The notes under the pieces were generated by a model. That model ran no database searches. It saw only the letters and a list, made by a program, of their open reading frames with translations, and was not told the origin of the DNA. A program made the translations under genes and the position numbers. 64,000 nt of DNA. Source: Nocardia miyunensis NBRC 108239. GTDB lineage: Bacteria > Actinomycetota > Actinomycetes > Mycobacteriales > Mycobacteriaceae. Location: positions 20,416 to 84,415 of the forward strand of contig NZ_BDBQ01000081.1 of the NCBI RefSeq assembly GCF_001613065.1, written 5' to 3'. Shown one piece after another: positions 27,039 through 35,181 of this stretch; the stretch's first letter is position 1; each line of letters begins with the position of its first letter.

Positions 27039-27190
27039 CACGCGGCGACGCCCAGCTCGAGTCTTCCGCCCCGGGCGGCGTTGTGTTCGCCTGCAACGCA
27101 ACGTCGCCCGAGTCGGGACACCATCGACACGCGACAGGCGATGGCGGGATGGTCTCCGAGTATGCCGCTGTCCCAGCGGATCTCGTCGAT
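27039..27190 (-). pseudogene. Fossil 3' end of an iclR gene with its terminator hairpin
   Basis: On the minus strand the frame reads DHPAIAC. It aligns, with the preceding 12 or so codons, to the C-terminus of the intact IclR at 18,005 (DHPAITY). Similarity continues for about 100 bases beyond the stop, including a hairpin: CGGGCGGCGTTG (27072-27083) with CAACGTCGCCCG at about 27,099-27,110. By eye about three quarters of 150 bases match bases 17,901-18,063. Only the last codons of the gene remain, between the second AKR and an intact ECF sigma gene. The rest of the 26,911-27,201 gap shows nothing recognisable. Confidence 0.65.
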
Positions 27191-27201
27191 GATCCCGTTG
27201 T

Positions 27202-28038
27202 CTACGGCATCGAGACGGGAGTGCGCGCGCCGGCTCGACCGATGGCGATGCGGCTGACCAGACCGTTCCGGGTGGTGATGTCGAGAACGGCGAATACGTG
27301 GCCGCCGGGGGCGATGACGTGGGTCTGCCGACCGGCGACCACCATCGGTGTGGCGGCGCGGATTCGGTCGGCGAACAGCCTCGTCTCCTCGGCAACCGGG
27401 CGTGCCCCGGTGACGACGGACGGCGTGCCCGCGGGAATGAGGGCGGGGTCGGCGGTGCGCACGCAGTCGTCGGTCATCAGAGCGAGCATCCGGTCGATGT
27501 CGCCACCGGCCGCTGCGGCGAGGAAGGCATCGACGACCGCGCTGTCGACCGTGGTGTCGAATGCCGGGGTGGTCTGTTCGATTCGTCGGCGTGCCCGGCT
27601 GGCGTGCTTCTTCGCGTTGTCGGAGGTGGTGTCTAGGGTCCGGGCCACCTCCCGGAACGGGACGTCGAACAGGTCGTGCAGGACATAGGCGACACGTTGG
27701 GGCGGGGTCAGGCGGTCCAGGACCACCAGCAGAGCCCGGGATACGTTCTCGCGCCGCAGATAATGTTCGTCCGCCGCGAGTTCCTCGGCGGGGATCATGT
27801 CCGCGAGCAAGGGCTCCTCGCGGCGGCGGTGCCGCGCTCGCAACTGGTCGAGGCAGACCCGGGTGAGCACCGTGGTCAACCATGCCGCCGGGTTGCGCAC
27901 ATCCGCCGCGTCGGCGGTCGATGCCTTTATCCAGGTGGTCTGCACGGCGTCCTCGGCGTCGTGCACGGATCCGAGCAAACGGAATGCCACCGCGGTCAGC
28001 TGCGGCCGGGCCGCTTCGAATTCCACAACCGGTACCAC
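27202..28038 (-). CDS. ECF RNA polymerase sigma factor with SnoaL-like C-terminal domain
   Basis: GTG 28038 gives 278 residues. Region 2 (about 8-70) has FRLLGSVHDAEDAVQTTW, and region 4 (about 105-160) has LTPPQRVAYVLHDLFDVPFR and then EVARTL. The remaining 110 residues resemble a SnoaL/NTF2-like fold (VVDAFLAAAAGGDIDRML, then a strand-rich tail). Such tails replace a separate anti-sigma factor in the SigJ/ECF41-like groups. The WLPEP linker motif of classic ECF41 was not seen, so the exact group is open. It is divergent from a DoxX-like gene, a frequent neighbour of such sigma factors. Confidence 0.82.
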   Translation of the reverse strand: MVPVVEFEAARPQLTAVAFRLLGSVHDAEDAVQTTWIKASTADAADVRNPAAWLTTVLTRVCLDQLRARHRRREEPLLADMIPAEELAADEHYLRRENVSRALLVVLDRLTPPQRVAYVLHDLFDVPFREVARTLDTTSDNAKKHASRARRRIEQTTPAFDTTVDSAVVDAFLAAAAGGDIDRMLALMTDDCVRTADPALIPAGTPSVVTGARPVAEETRLFADRIRAATPMVVAGRQTHVIAPGGHVFAVLDITTRNGLVSRIAIGRAGARTPVSMP

Positions 28039-28210
28039 CAGGTGTCACCTTTCCGAGGCGGGGGACGTCGGGATGGACGAGACGACCACATCTCGTTCCG
28101 AAGTTCACCAATACTCGAGGAAGCAACCTGCTGATGAGCGTACAGAGGGTCCGGTTCCGGACCACATCCCCACAGATCCGCACGGCCACCGACCGAGGCG
28201 GGTGCGAGGC

Positions 28211-28570
28211 ATGATCGCGCTGCTCATCGCCACGATCGTGTGCATCGTGGCGAACGCCTCCATCGCGGTCGCCGACTACGCCCACGCCGGGTTCGTGCTG
28301 AAGAATTCCGCCGAGGTGCACGTTCCCGCCCGAACTCTGCCCTACCTCGCGACGCTGAAGCTGGCCGGGGCGGCCGGGCTCGTCATCGGATTGATCCGGG
28401 TGCCCTGGCTCGGCGTCGCGGCAGGGATCGGACTGATCCTGTTCTTCGTCGGCGCGATCGTCGCTCACATCCGAGCGCGCGTTGTGTACAACATCGCCTT
28501 TCCGGGCCTCTACCTGCTCCTCGCACTGGCGTCTGCCGTGTACCTGGCCCACGTTGCGGTCGGTGCGTGA
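28211..28570 (+). CDS. DoxX-like small membrane protein
   Basis: The protein has 119 residues with four hydrophobic helices at about 2-22, 48-65, 68-88 and 95-115. LATLKLAGAAGLVIGL and HIRARVVYNIAFPGLYLLLA are typical of the DoxX-like family. Members sit in the membrane and are often divergent from ECF sigma genes, as here, but their reaction is not established. ATG 28211 was chosen because the hydrophobic first helix starts there. The frame is open further upstream (for example from 28,073), but that stretch is polar and unlike the family. Confidence 0.7.
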   Translation: MIALLIATIVCIVANASIAVADYAHAGFVLKNSAEVHVPARTLPYLATLKLAGAAGLVIGLIRVPWLGVAAGIGLILFFVGAIVAHIRARVVYNIAFPGLYLLLALASAVYLAHVAVGA

Positions 28571-28681
28571 ACCAGGCGAGACGGATCATCGGGAGTTGTT
28601 GGGGGAGTGCGGATTCGGCGTTCCATACGCGACCGAAGAACTGCGAGCTGTGCGTAGGAGCCGCACGCCGAGGGCGCGGAC

Positions 28682-29410
28682 TCAGCCTGCCGCGATGACC
28701 GGGGCGAGGCCGCCCGGGGTCATGAGGGCGTTGCTGTCGGTGACCTGTTTGCCGTTGACGGTGACCGTGGGGGTGGAGTCCACGCCGCCGGCGAGTACCG
28801 CCCGGGTCTTCGCGCGCAGGTACGTGTCATAGCTGCGGTTGATAATGCATTGCGCCACAGTGCTTTCGGTGTATCCCGCCGATTGTGCGATGTGGATCAG
28901 CCGATCGTCGGTGAGGCCGTCGCCGCCCTCCTCGGGCTGCTGGGCGAACATCGCCGCCAGCCACGACTGGTAGTGCTCGAGCCCCGAGTTCGCGACACAG
29001 AACGAGGCGTTGCCCGCGCGTGAGGAGTACTGCGTGGTGCTCGCGCGGTCGAGAAAGGTGATGACGCTGTACTCGACCGCGGCGCTGTGGTCGCGCACCG
29101 CACTCTCCAGCGTCGCCCCGTTGTTCGCCTCGAACATCTTGCAGTACGGACACTGCAGATCCATCACGACCCGCACGGTCACCTTGGCATGCGGATCGCC
29201 GATCCGAACCGCACCGTCGGCCAGCACATTCCGCGCCGACGACGCCCCGGCCACCGCGATCGCGTTCCCCGGAATCTCCTTCGCGAACGCGTTCCGGGAC
29301 ACCAGCACGACACCGGCCGCGATGACCACCGCCAACACCACCACGATCGGAACCACGACCAGATACTTGCGATTCGTTTGCGGCGGCGGACCGCCAGGAT
29401 TGAAACTCAT
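28682..29410 (-). CDS. DsbA-like membrane-anchored thiol-disulfide protein
   Basis: The protein has 242 residues. A short Pro-rich cytoplasmic start precedes one membrane helix (about 16-40). The extracytoplasmic thioredoxin-fold domain contains the redox motif CPYC in MDLQCPYCKMFE near residue 85. Late in the domain the cis-Pro segment reads VDSTPTVTVNG. This is the DsbA/DSBA-like architecture used by actinobacteria to oxidise or isomerise secreted proteins. GGGGAGGCTGAG precedes the start. The gene stands alone and its partner is unknown. Confidence 0.85.
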   Translation of the reverse strand: MSFNPGGPPPQTNRKYLVVVPIVVVLAVVIAAGVVLVSRNAFAKEIPGNAIAVAGASSARNVLADGAVRIGDPHAKVTVRVVMDLQCPYCKMFEANNGATLESAVRDHSAAVEYSVITFLDRASTTQYSSRAGNASFCVANSGLEHYQSWLAAMFAQQPEEGGDGLTDDRLIHIAQSAGYTESTVAQCIINRSYDTYLRAKTRAVLAGGVDSTPTVTVNGKQVTDSNALMTPGGLAPVIAAG

Positions 29411-29519
29411 CTCAGCCTCCCCCGTTCACCGGACGTTCGGGGCCTCAGCTTAAGCGGCCTTTCCCACCCGAGGCGACCCAACTCCACCATCCACCGACCC
29501 CGGATCCCCATCCCGCCGT

Positions 29520-29536
29520 TTTCGATTTATTCGAAA
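29520..29536. promoter_or_regulatory. Inverted repeat upstream of HTH/PIN pair
   Basis: TTTCGA-TTTAT-TCGAAA is a perfect 6-bp inverted repeat with an AT-only spacer, 32 bp before the antitoxin start. It is well placed to be the autoregulatory operator of the toxin-antitoxin pair or to overlap its promoter. Confidence 0.5.
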
Positions 29537-29567
29537 GTGAGGCCGAATGGCTGTCGGAGGAGGTGTT

Positions 29568-30044
29568 ATGAGCGAGACGTTGAATGAGCGCACGCTGCTG
29601 CCGGAGCATCCGGATCAGCTCGCGGAGGTACGCCGGTTCCTGTCTTCCGCCCCCGTGTCCTCCGGCGCGGCGGTCCTTCGCTCGGCCGAGGGCGAGGCGG
29701 TCACCCTGCCGGCCGAGGTATTCGAGGGCCTTCGTCTGGTGGCGCTGGCACTGTCCGAGGGCAAGGCGGTCACGGTTGCACCCCTGCACACCACATTGAC
29801 GACGCAGGAGGCCGCCGAGCTGTTGGGTATGAGCCGACCTACCTTCGTGAAACTGCTCGAAGCGGGCGAGATTCCGTTCACCCGACCAGGACGGCATCGT
29901 CGCGTCCGCCTGACCGACGTGCTGGCATTCCGCGAGTATCGTCGTGCCGAGCGCACGGCCGGTTTGTCGGAGTTGACGAGAATCTCCGAAGGCCTCGGCC
30001 TCTACGACGACATCCCCGTCGAACCGTTGAGGCGACAGGACTGA
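29568..30044 (+). CDS. Excisionase-type HTH antitoxin of a PIN toxin-antitoxin pair
   Basis: ATG 29568 follows GGAGGAGGTGTT and gives 158 residues. Residues about 85-135 form the helix-turn-helix of the excisionase/MerR-like DNA-binding family: LTTQEAAELLGMSRPTFVKL, then RPGRHRRVRLTDVLAF. The N-terminal half is Ala/Glu-rich and may be structural. The stop is shared with the PIN gene start (TGATG). Together they form a type II toxin-antitoxin arrangement in which this protein binds its promoter and neutralises the RNase. Confidence 0.75.
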   Translation: MSETLNERTLLPEHPDQLAEVRRFLSSAPVSSGAAVLRSAEGEAVTLPAEVFEGLRLVALALSEGKAVTVAPLHTTLTTQEAAELLGMSRPTFVKLLEAGEIPFTRPGRHRRVRLTDVLAFREYRRAERTAGLSELTRISEGLGLYDDIPVEPLRRQD

Positions 30045-30493
30045 TGCAGCGAGTTTTCCTCGACACCTGCGTTCTGTATCCGGCCCATTTTCGTGACACC
30101 ATCCCGCGTCTGGCCGAGGCCGATCTGATCCAGCCGTTGTGGTCGAGGGAGATCCTGGCCGAACTGCGGCGCAACTTGTCCGCTCGACAGCCGGGCGACG
30201 ACTCGGTGCTGGCCAAGGTCGACCGTTTGATCAGCACGCTGAACGGGTTCTTCTCCGATGCGCTGGTCGACTTCGAGGTCAGACCCATCGGCGAGGGTCT
30301 TCCCGAGCTGTTGCACCCGGACACGTTCCTGCTGGACATGTTGGACCTGGCGCCTGGCCAGGTGATCAGGTTGCTGTACAGGCAAGTGGCTGAACACAAG
30401 CGTCCGCCGCAGCACATCCAGGGGCTGCTCGATGTGCTCGACCGATCTGGCGTGCCGGGCTTCGCAGCCGAGGTCCGCAGGCGTCTCGACTGA
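30044..30493 (+). CDS. PIN-domain ribonuclease toxin
   Basis: The protein has 149 residues. The PIN signature starts at once with VFLDTCVL (Asp7). An acidic residue in SREILAELRR follows near residue 40, and DTFLLDMLDLAPGQVI near residue 98 gives the late acidic cluster. This is the PIN_3-type layout of VapC-like RNases, which cut specific RNAs with Mg2+ or Mn2+. Translation is coupled to the upstream HTH gene by TGATG. The pair probably functions as a stability or stress module; the target RNA is unknown. Confidence 0.75.
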   Translation: MQRVFLDTCVLYPAHFRDTIPRLAEADLIQPLWSREILAELRRNLSARQPGDDSVLAKVDRLISTLNGFFSDALVDFEVRPIGEGLPELLHPDTFLLDMLDLAPGQVIRLLYRQVAEHKRPPQHIQGLLDVLDRSGVPGFAAEVRRRLD

Positions 30494-30525
30494 ATGGCTC
30501 GGGATCGAGCTTGTCGGGGCCGCGC

Positions 30526-30957
30526 TCAGGCGACGGCGTCGGTCAGGACGAGGATTCCGCCGACCAGCAGGGCGATCGTCTTGATGACCTCCAAGGCGAT
30601 GTATACGTAGTGGGCCTTCGAGCGGGGAGCGTCGTCACCGGCGAGGACGGCGTCGCTGCGGCGGGTCAGACCGGGGCGGACGAACAGGAGTTGGACCGCG
30701 AGCATCGCCACGGCGATCACCGCCGCGACCGAGCCGCCGCCGACCGGTGCGAACAGCAGAGCCACCACCGTGGCCATGGCGAAGCCGACCTCGATGCTGT
30801 TGAGCGCGCGAAACACCAAGCGGCCGATGCCGAGTCCGATCGGCAGGGTGACCTGTGGCGCGCGGAATTTCAGGGGCGCCTCCACGAAGGAGATCGCCAG
30901 CACCATCCCGAGCCAGATGAACAGGATGGCGGTGACGACGGCCTGGGATGAACTCAT
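30526..30957 (-). CDS. Conserved small integral membrane protein (four helices)
   Basis: The protein has 143 residues and no recognised enzyme motif. Hydrophobic helices lie at about 5-25, 55-72, 77-95 and 118-140. A polar loop with VEAPLKFRAPQVTLPIG near residue 27 looks conserved in character, with an Arg-rich cytoplasmic loop near 95-112 (RPGLTRRSDAV). AGGACACACCGT precedes the start. It stands alone, convergent with the PIN gene. I do not recognise a function. Confidence 0.65.
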   Translation of the reverse strand: MSSSQAVVTAILFIWLGMVLAISFVEAPLKFRAPQVTLPIGLGIGRLVFRALNSIEVGFAMATVVALLFAPVGGGSVAAVIAVAMLAVQLLFVRPGLTRRSDAVLAGDDAPRSKAHYVYIALEVIKTIALLVGGILVLTDAVA

Positions 30958-31123
30958 ACGGTGTGTCCTGTCCCGCCTCCGCTCATGCGCTATTTATACA
31001 AGCTGATATTGGATGAAACCTGAGGGGGTTCGGCTGCGAACGCACGGCTGATTCGATGTTCCAGCTGGTCGTAGCGATGACCGGCGAAACTGGTGGATGG
31101 ACGTGATGGAGACGCAGAATGCC

Positions 31124-31159
31124 GAAGCCTCCCTCCGCCGCTGGGCCGAGGGAGGCTTC
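31124..31159. terminator. Strong 12-bp hairpin followed by T-run
   Basis: GAAGCCTCCCTC (31124-31135) and GAGGGAGGCTTC (31148-31159) pair perfectly around a 12-base loop, and TTTT follows at 31,164. It has the form of an intrinsic terminator on the plus strand, and lies just past the thioesterase fragment stop on the minus strand. The rest of the 30,958-31,213 gap shows no gene. Confidence 0.6.
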
Positions 31160-31213
31160 CATCGTTTTCGCAGGCCCTCCGACTTCGCCTGCGCTCGTGT
31201 GGGATTCGGCTGT

Positions 31214-31462
31214 TCAGTTGGTGTTGAGGGCAGAGGACGCAGCGGCGCGTTTGGGTGCGAGGCGGCGGGCCTCATAGTGGGGACGGCGGACGGCGACGAA
31301 GTCCATCCGGCCTTCGCCGACGATCTCGTGCGAATCACGCACTGTCACTTGCCAACTGCTGAAACGGCCGCGGGCGCGGACGCATCGGGTGGTGAGGGTG
31401 ATCTCAGCGCCGACCGTGATCGGGCCGAGATGACCGAGGTACTGGCGGGTGCCGATCGGCAT
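31214..31462 (-). pseudogene. Truncated hotdog-fold thioesterase (C-terminal half)
   Basis: The frame codes 82 residues from ATG 31462. Upstream codons stay in frame for 12 more triplets before a TGA. The sequence resembles the second half of a 4HBT/hotdog thioesterase: QYLGHLGPITVGAEITLTTR, then FSSWQVTVRDSHEIVGEG and FVAVRR. The N-terminal half, with the central helix, is missing, and no match to it was found in other frames up to 31,640. It is probably a broken gene. A short independent protein cannot be ruled out. Confidence 0.45.
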
Positions 31463-31672
31463 TGGGCGAATGCTGCCCGGGAGTTTGCCCGCGGTTCATC
31501 GCGCTCTGCTCTCGACCGGATCGCGCTCCGAATTCGGATGGCGGCCACACAGTGGGCGCGCGACCGTTCGGTCGGATTCGACGACTGGCGGTGCACACGC
31601 CGATCATGCATTGCTAAGAGTTAGCTGTTAGTCGAATGTGTATTCGCTGGATGGTGCTGTGTGAGGGTTCGG

Positions 31673-32023
31673 TCAGTGCGAGCCGCGCGGTGGGAGCGTC
31701 GGGTGAGTGGCGTGTGAGGCCGCATCGGTCACCTCGCGGATACGGGCCGCCGCACCCCGGAGCTGATCGCCCAGATGGGTGGTGCTTATGGAACCTACGA
31801 AGTAGTCGACCTGCACGTCATCGGCAAAACGGACATCGCAGACGAACCAGCAGCGGCCCGTGGGCGAGGTCGGTTCCAGGGCGCAGCGAACAGCCAGTTC
31901 GACCAGCGCGGCAGCGGCTTGCGCGGGGCTGCCCGCATTGCCGACCCGCCACCACGTCTCGCCGTAGTTGTCGGGCCGCGAGATCGTCACCTGGTAGGTG
32001 AGCAACTCTCTAGCATCCGCCAC
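31673..32023 (-). CDS. Hypothetical protein
   Basis: The protein has 116 residues. Its start at 32,023 follows GAAGGG at normal spacing, and composition and codon use are like neighbouring real genes. It opens with TYQVTISRPDNYGETWWRVG, has an Ala-rich helix (AQAAAALVELAVRCALE) and then a mixed strand region. Its middle has Cys residues in GRCWFVCDVRF. No family was recognised. It is flanked by the thioesterase fragment and the LAL regulator on the same strand. Confidence 0.55.
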   Translation of the reverse strand: MADARELLTYQVTISRPDNYGETWWRVGNAGSPAQAAAALVELAVRCALEPTSPTGRCWFVCDVRFADDVQVDYFVGSISTTHLGDQLRGAAARIREVTDAASHATHPTLPPRGSH

Positions 32024-32215
32024 CCTTCAGAACATACCGGAAGTTCGAGAATTAGTCACTAGTCAGCAACTGCTTCTGTGCAGATCGGCGATTTCCGGAT
32101 CGTGTCGTGACTGTCCGCACTTTCCATGATGTGTGTCTGTGACCGCGGCGGCCTTCGGTGGGTACCGCCCGGTACGTGTAGTGGTGCACGGGTGCGCTCA
32201 GGCGGCGGGCGGTGC

Positions 32216-35119
32216 TCAGATGTCGCCGTGCAGGGCCGCGAGCTCGGCTCGGGAGCGGATGCCGAGCTTGGTGTAGATCCGAGTCAGGTGGTACTGAACG
32301 GTTTTCGCGGTGATGAACAGTTCGGCCGCGACCTCCCGATTGGGCATGCCGCGGGCGACCAGCGTGGCGACGGCCTCCTCCTGCGGGGTCAACTGGTCGC
32401 CGGTCCGGCCCGCGCGCTGGGCTCGAACGCCGCCCGCCTTGAGTTCCCGGTCGCAGCGGATCACGTAGGTGTGTGCGCCGAGAGTGGCGAAAAGGTCACG
32501 GGCAGTGGAGAGTTCGGCGTCGGCGTCGCGGCGTTTACCGGCGCGGCGGAGCATCTGCCCGTAGCTCAGGCTCACCCGGGCGCGGTCGTATCGCAGCGGC
32601 ATGCCCTCGAGCTGTTCAAGTGCCGCCGCGAAGGCCGCGCGGGCGCGTTCGAGATCGCCGCGTGCCCCGAACAGTTGACCCCGCACGGCCTGCAACCGCG
32701 CCTGCGCGCTGGGACGTCCGAGTTCGGCGGCATGGTGTTCGTGCCGGGTGAGCAGTGTTTCGGCCTCGTCGTATCGGCCCTCGGTGATCAGCGCGTGCGC
32801 GTACATGTCTGCCCACGGCCACTGGCCGGGATCGTCCAGGCCGTCGACCGCCCACGCCTGCGTCATCGGATGCAGGGCGCGCAGCACTCCGGCCGCATCC
32901 GCGCGTGCCTCGGCCCACTGGGCGCGCGCCAGATAGGAAGGCACCCGCATGATTTCGTAATCCTGCGGCCCGGTCGCCGCATGCTGTAGCGCGGCCTGCG
33001 CCGCGGCCCAGTCGCCGCGCAGGCAGTGCACGGCTGTCGCGGTCCAGTGCAGCAGCGGGGCCGAGAGCACGATGCCGGTGCGTTCGACCAGTTCGGCGGC
33101 CTCCGCGACGGTGTTCAGCGCGTCGTCCCAATCGCCGGTGAGGAACTGGACGCGGGCCAGCCATGCTCTGGCCCACAGCGAGATTCGGGTGGATCCGCCG
33201 AGATATGTTGTCGGGACCGCACTTTCCAGATCCGCACGGGCATCGTCGAATTCGTCGGTGATGAGCTCGAGCCAGCCGCGTCCCATGATGATGCGCTGCA
33301 CCTGGGCTCCGGTCCGGACCTGTCGGGACAGTTCGGCATACGATTGCCGGGCCTCGTCGGCGCGGCCGTGGATCAGGCCGAGTCCGCGAATCGCCGCCGC
33401 CTCGACCGCCGCCGGATCGCCCGACCCGACCAGTGCGATGGATCGGTCCGCCCAGTCCACCAGATCCGCGGGGCGACAACGGCACAGCGCATGAAGTACA
33501 TAGCGTTGGCAGATCAGCGCCGCCACATCGGGTTCCCGTTCGGCGTTCACCAGATCCCAGGCGCGGGCCAGGCGCATCTCCGCTTCGGCGGGCCGCCCCC
33601 GGACCATCGCGAGATAGCCCAGAACCGCGTTGCGCAGCGGCGTCTCGCGCAGACTTTCCACCTCGGGAATCAGGGCCGCGGCGGCGAAGATGTCACCGGC
33701 CCCGATCAGCGCGTCCACCGCGCGGGTCAATCGCCCTTCGCGGGTGAGCCGATCGGCGGTGAGGCGTCCGGCGTCGCGCAGCAGCGAGGCCGCGGTTCCC
33801 CACGCGCCCTGCGCCGCCTGTTCACCCGCCAGCATGTCGAGTCGTTCGGCCAGTCCGGCATCCGGGACCGGTGTGGCGGCGACCAGCAGCCGGAGCCGAC
33901 GGACCGGATCCTCGGTGGATTCGGCTGCGCGACAACGCAATGCGGCCGTCGCGGCCGGACCCATATCCGCCAGCACCGCAGCGCGCGGCATCGGGCCGGC
34001 CGGACCGATCTCGGTGAGCCCTTGCGGTCCCGATCGCACCAGCCCGGTCCGGGCCGCCTCGTCCAGGACGGTGAGCAGATCGTCATCGATACCGGCCAAC
34101 GTCGCCGCATCGTGCACCGGGGTCCCGGGTCCGAGAACGGCCGTCGCCTCGATCAGGCGACGTGCCGCAGGTGTGCAATCACTCAGTGCCGCACGTACTT
34201 TCGCCCTGACAGTGGCCGGAGCCGGAAGATCCGGATCGAAGCCCGCCCACACCCGCGCCGGAACCTCGGCCAGCAACTGCTCGACGTCGCGAACCAGCCC
34301 GCCAGTGTGCGCGCACAGTCGTTCGGCCATCGACGGATGCAACGCGATCCCGTGCCGCGCGGCGAGCTGCCCGACCTCGGCCGTACCGAGTGGGCCGATT
34401 CGGACGGTGTCCGTGGCGATCCGCGGCAACAACTCGACCGTGTCCGGCGCGACATTCGTATCCGCGACGACCGTCGCGGCCACGATCAGCAGCCGAGCTC
34501 CGCGATGGTGCCGCACCGTCGACGAAAGTGCCTGCAACGAGGCAATATCCGCCCACTGTGCGTCATCCACCAGGGCCAGTACCGTGCCCCTGGCACCGAT
34601 CTGCCGCGCAATCGCCGCCGCAACCTCCACGGGCCCCGGCTCATTGCCCAGATTCGTGGTCGTTGCGTCCATCTCTTCGGAGTCCGGCTCTGGATCGGAT
34701 GCTGTGCCGGGGATCGCAGCCTCGGCGGATGTCACGGAATCGCTGGGGCCGGTAGTTGATGTTGAGCGTGTGGCCCCTCCGAGCGTCGCGGCCGCTGTGG
34801 CCTCGATCTGGTCGCGGGCGACAGTGCGATCCGGGGCAGGAGCATCGACTCGGCCGGGATCGGCGGCGGTGGCGAGTCCGGGGAACAGTTGGCGGATTAC
34901 GCCGAAGGGGTAGTGCGTCTCCCACGACGCGGCGGTGGACCAGAGGACCGGGCCGTCGTGCTGGGCGGCCAGTTCGCGGAGCAACGTGGTTCTGCCGTCG
35001 CCGTGGCGGCCGGTCAGCAGGATGAGGCCGGGGCCGTAGTTCGTGACCGCGTGCAGGTGTGTGATCAGGGCCGCGAGGGCGGCCGGATGTACCGCGCTCG
35101 ACGGGCTCGTTCCAGTCAC
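32216..35119 (-). CDS. LuxR-family LAL regulator of the benzoate cluster
   Basis: GTG 35119 gives 967 residues, the size of LAL (large ATP-binding LuxR) regulators. The N-terminal AAA-type region has a Walker A-like loop GRHGDGRTT (37-45), in which Arg replaces the usual Lys, and Walker B VLALVDDAQWAD near 180-191. A Ser/Thr/acid-rich insert (about 115-165) separates them. A long helical TPR-like region follows. The C-terminus is a LuxR helix-turn-helix: LTPQEEAVATLVARGMPNRE, then AAELFITAKTVQYHLTRIYT. It lies downstream of benA, benB and the BenC-FCD-BenD gene on one strand. LuxR-type activators of ben genes are known in Corynebacterium, so a BenR role is likely. Confidence 0.82.
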   Translation of the reverse strand: MTGTSPSSAVHPAALAALITHLHAVTNYGPGLILLTGRHGDGRTTLLRELAAQHDGPVLWSTAASWETHYPFGVIRQLFPGLATAADPGRVDAPAPDRTVARDQIEATAAATLGGATRSTSTTGPSDSVTSAEAAIPGTASDPEPDSEEMDATTTNLGNEPGPVEVAAAIARQIGARGTVLALVDDAQWADIASLQALSSTVRHHRGARLLIVAATVVADTNVAPDTVELLPRIATDTVRIGPLGTAEVGQLAARHGIALHPSMAERLCAHTGGLVRDVEQLLAEVPARVWAGFDPDLPAPATVRAKVRAALSDCTPAARRLIEATAVLGPGTPVHDAATLAGIDDDLLTVLDEAARTGLVRSGPQGLTEIGPAGPMPRAAVLADMGPAATAALRCRAAESTEDPVRRLRLLVAATPVPDAGLAERLDMLAGEQAAQGAWGTAASLLRDAGRLTADRLTREGRLTRAVDALIGAGDIFAAAALIPEVESLRETPLRNAVLGYLAMVRGRPAEAEMRLARAWDLVNAEREPDVAALICQRYVLHALCRCRPADLVDWADRSIALVGSGDPAAVEAAAIRGLGLIHGRADEARQSYAELSRQVRTGAQVQRIIMGRGWLELITDEFDDARADLESAVPTTYLGGSTRISLWARAWLARVQFLTGDWDDALNTVAEAAELVERTGIVLSAPLLHWTATAVHCLRGDWAAAQAALQHAATGPQDYEIMRVPSYLARAQWAEARADAAGVLRALHPMTQAWAVDGLDDPGQWPWADMYAHALITEGRYDEAETLLTRHEHHAAELGRPSAQARLQAVRGQLFGARGDLERARAAFAAALEQLEGMPLRYDRARVSLSYGQMLRRAGKRRDADAELSTARDLFATLGAHTYVIRCDRELKAGGVRAQRAGRTGDQLTPQEEAVATLVARGMPNREVAAELFITAKTVQYHLTRIYTKLGIRSRAELAALHGDI

Positions 35120-35133
35120 ACCCTCACGGTAAT

Positions 35134-35166
35134 CCCCGCGACCGGCGCGGGAACGCGATCGCGGGG
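35134..35166. terminator. Hairpin between benCD fusion gene and LAL gene
   Basis: CCCCGCGA (35134-35141) and TCGCGGGG (35159-35166) form an 8-bp stem in the 62-bp gap between the fusion gene's stop and the regulator's start. It could reduce read-through into the regulator gene. No T-run follows. Confidence 0.4.
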
Positions 35167-35181
35167 TGCACGGTGGTCGGC

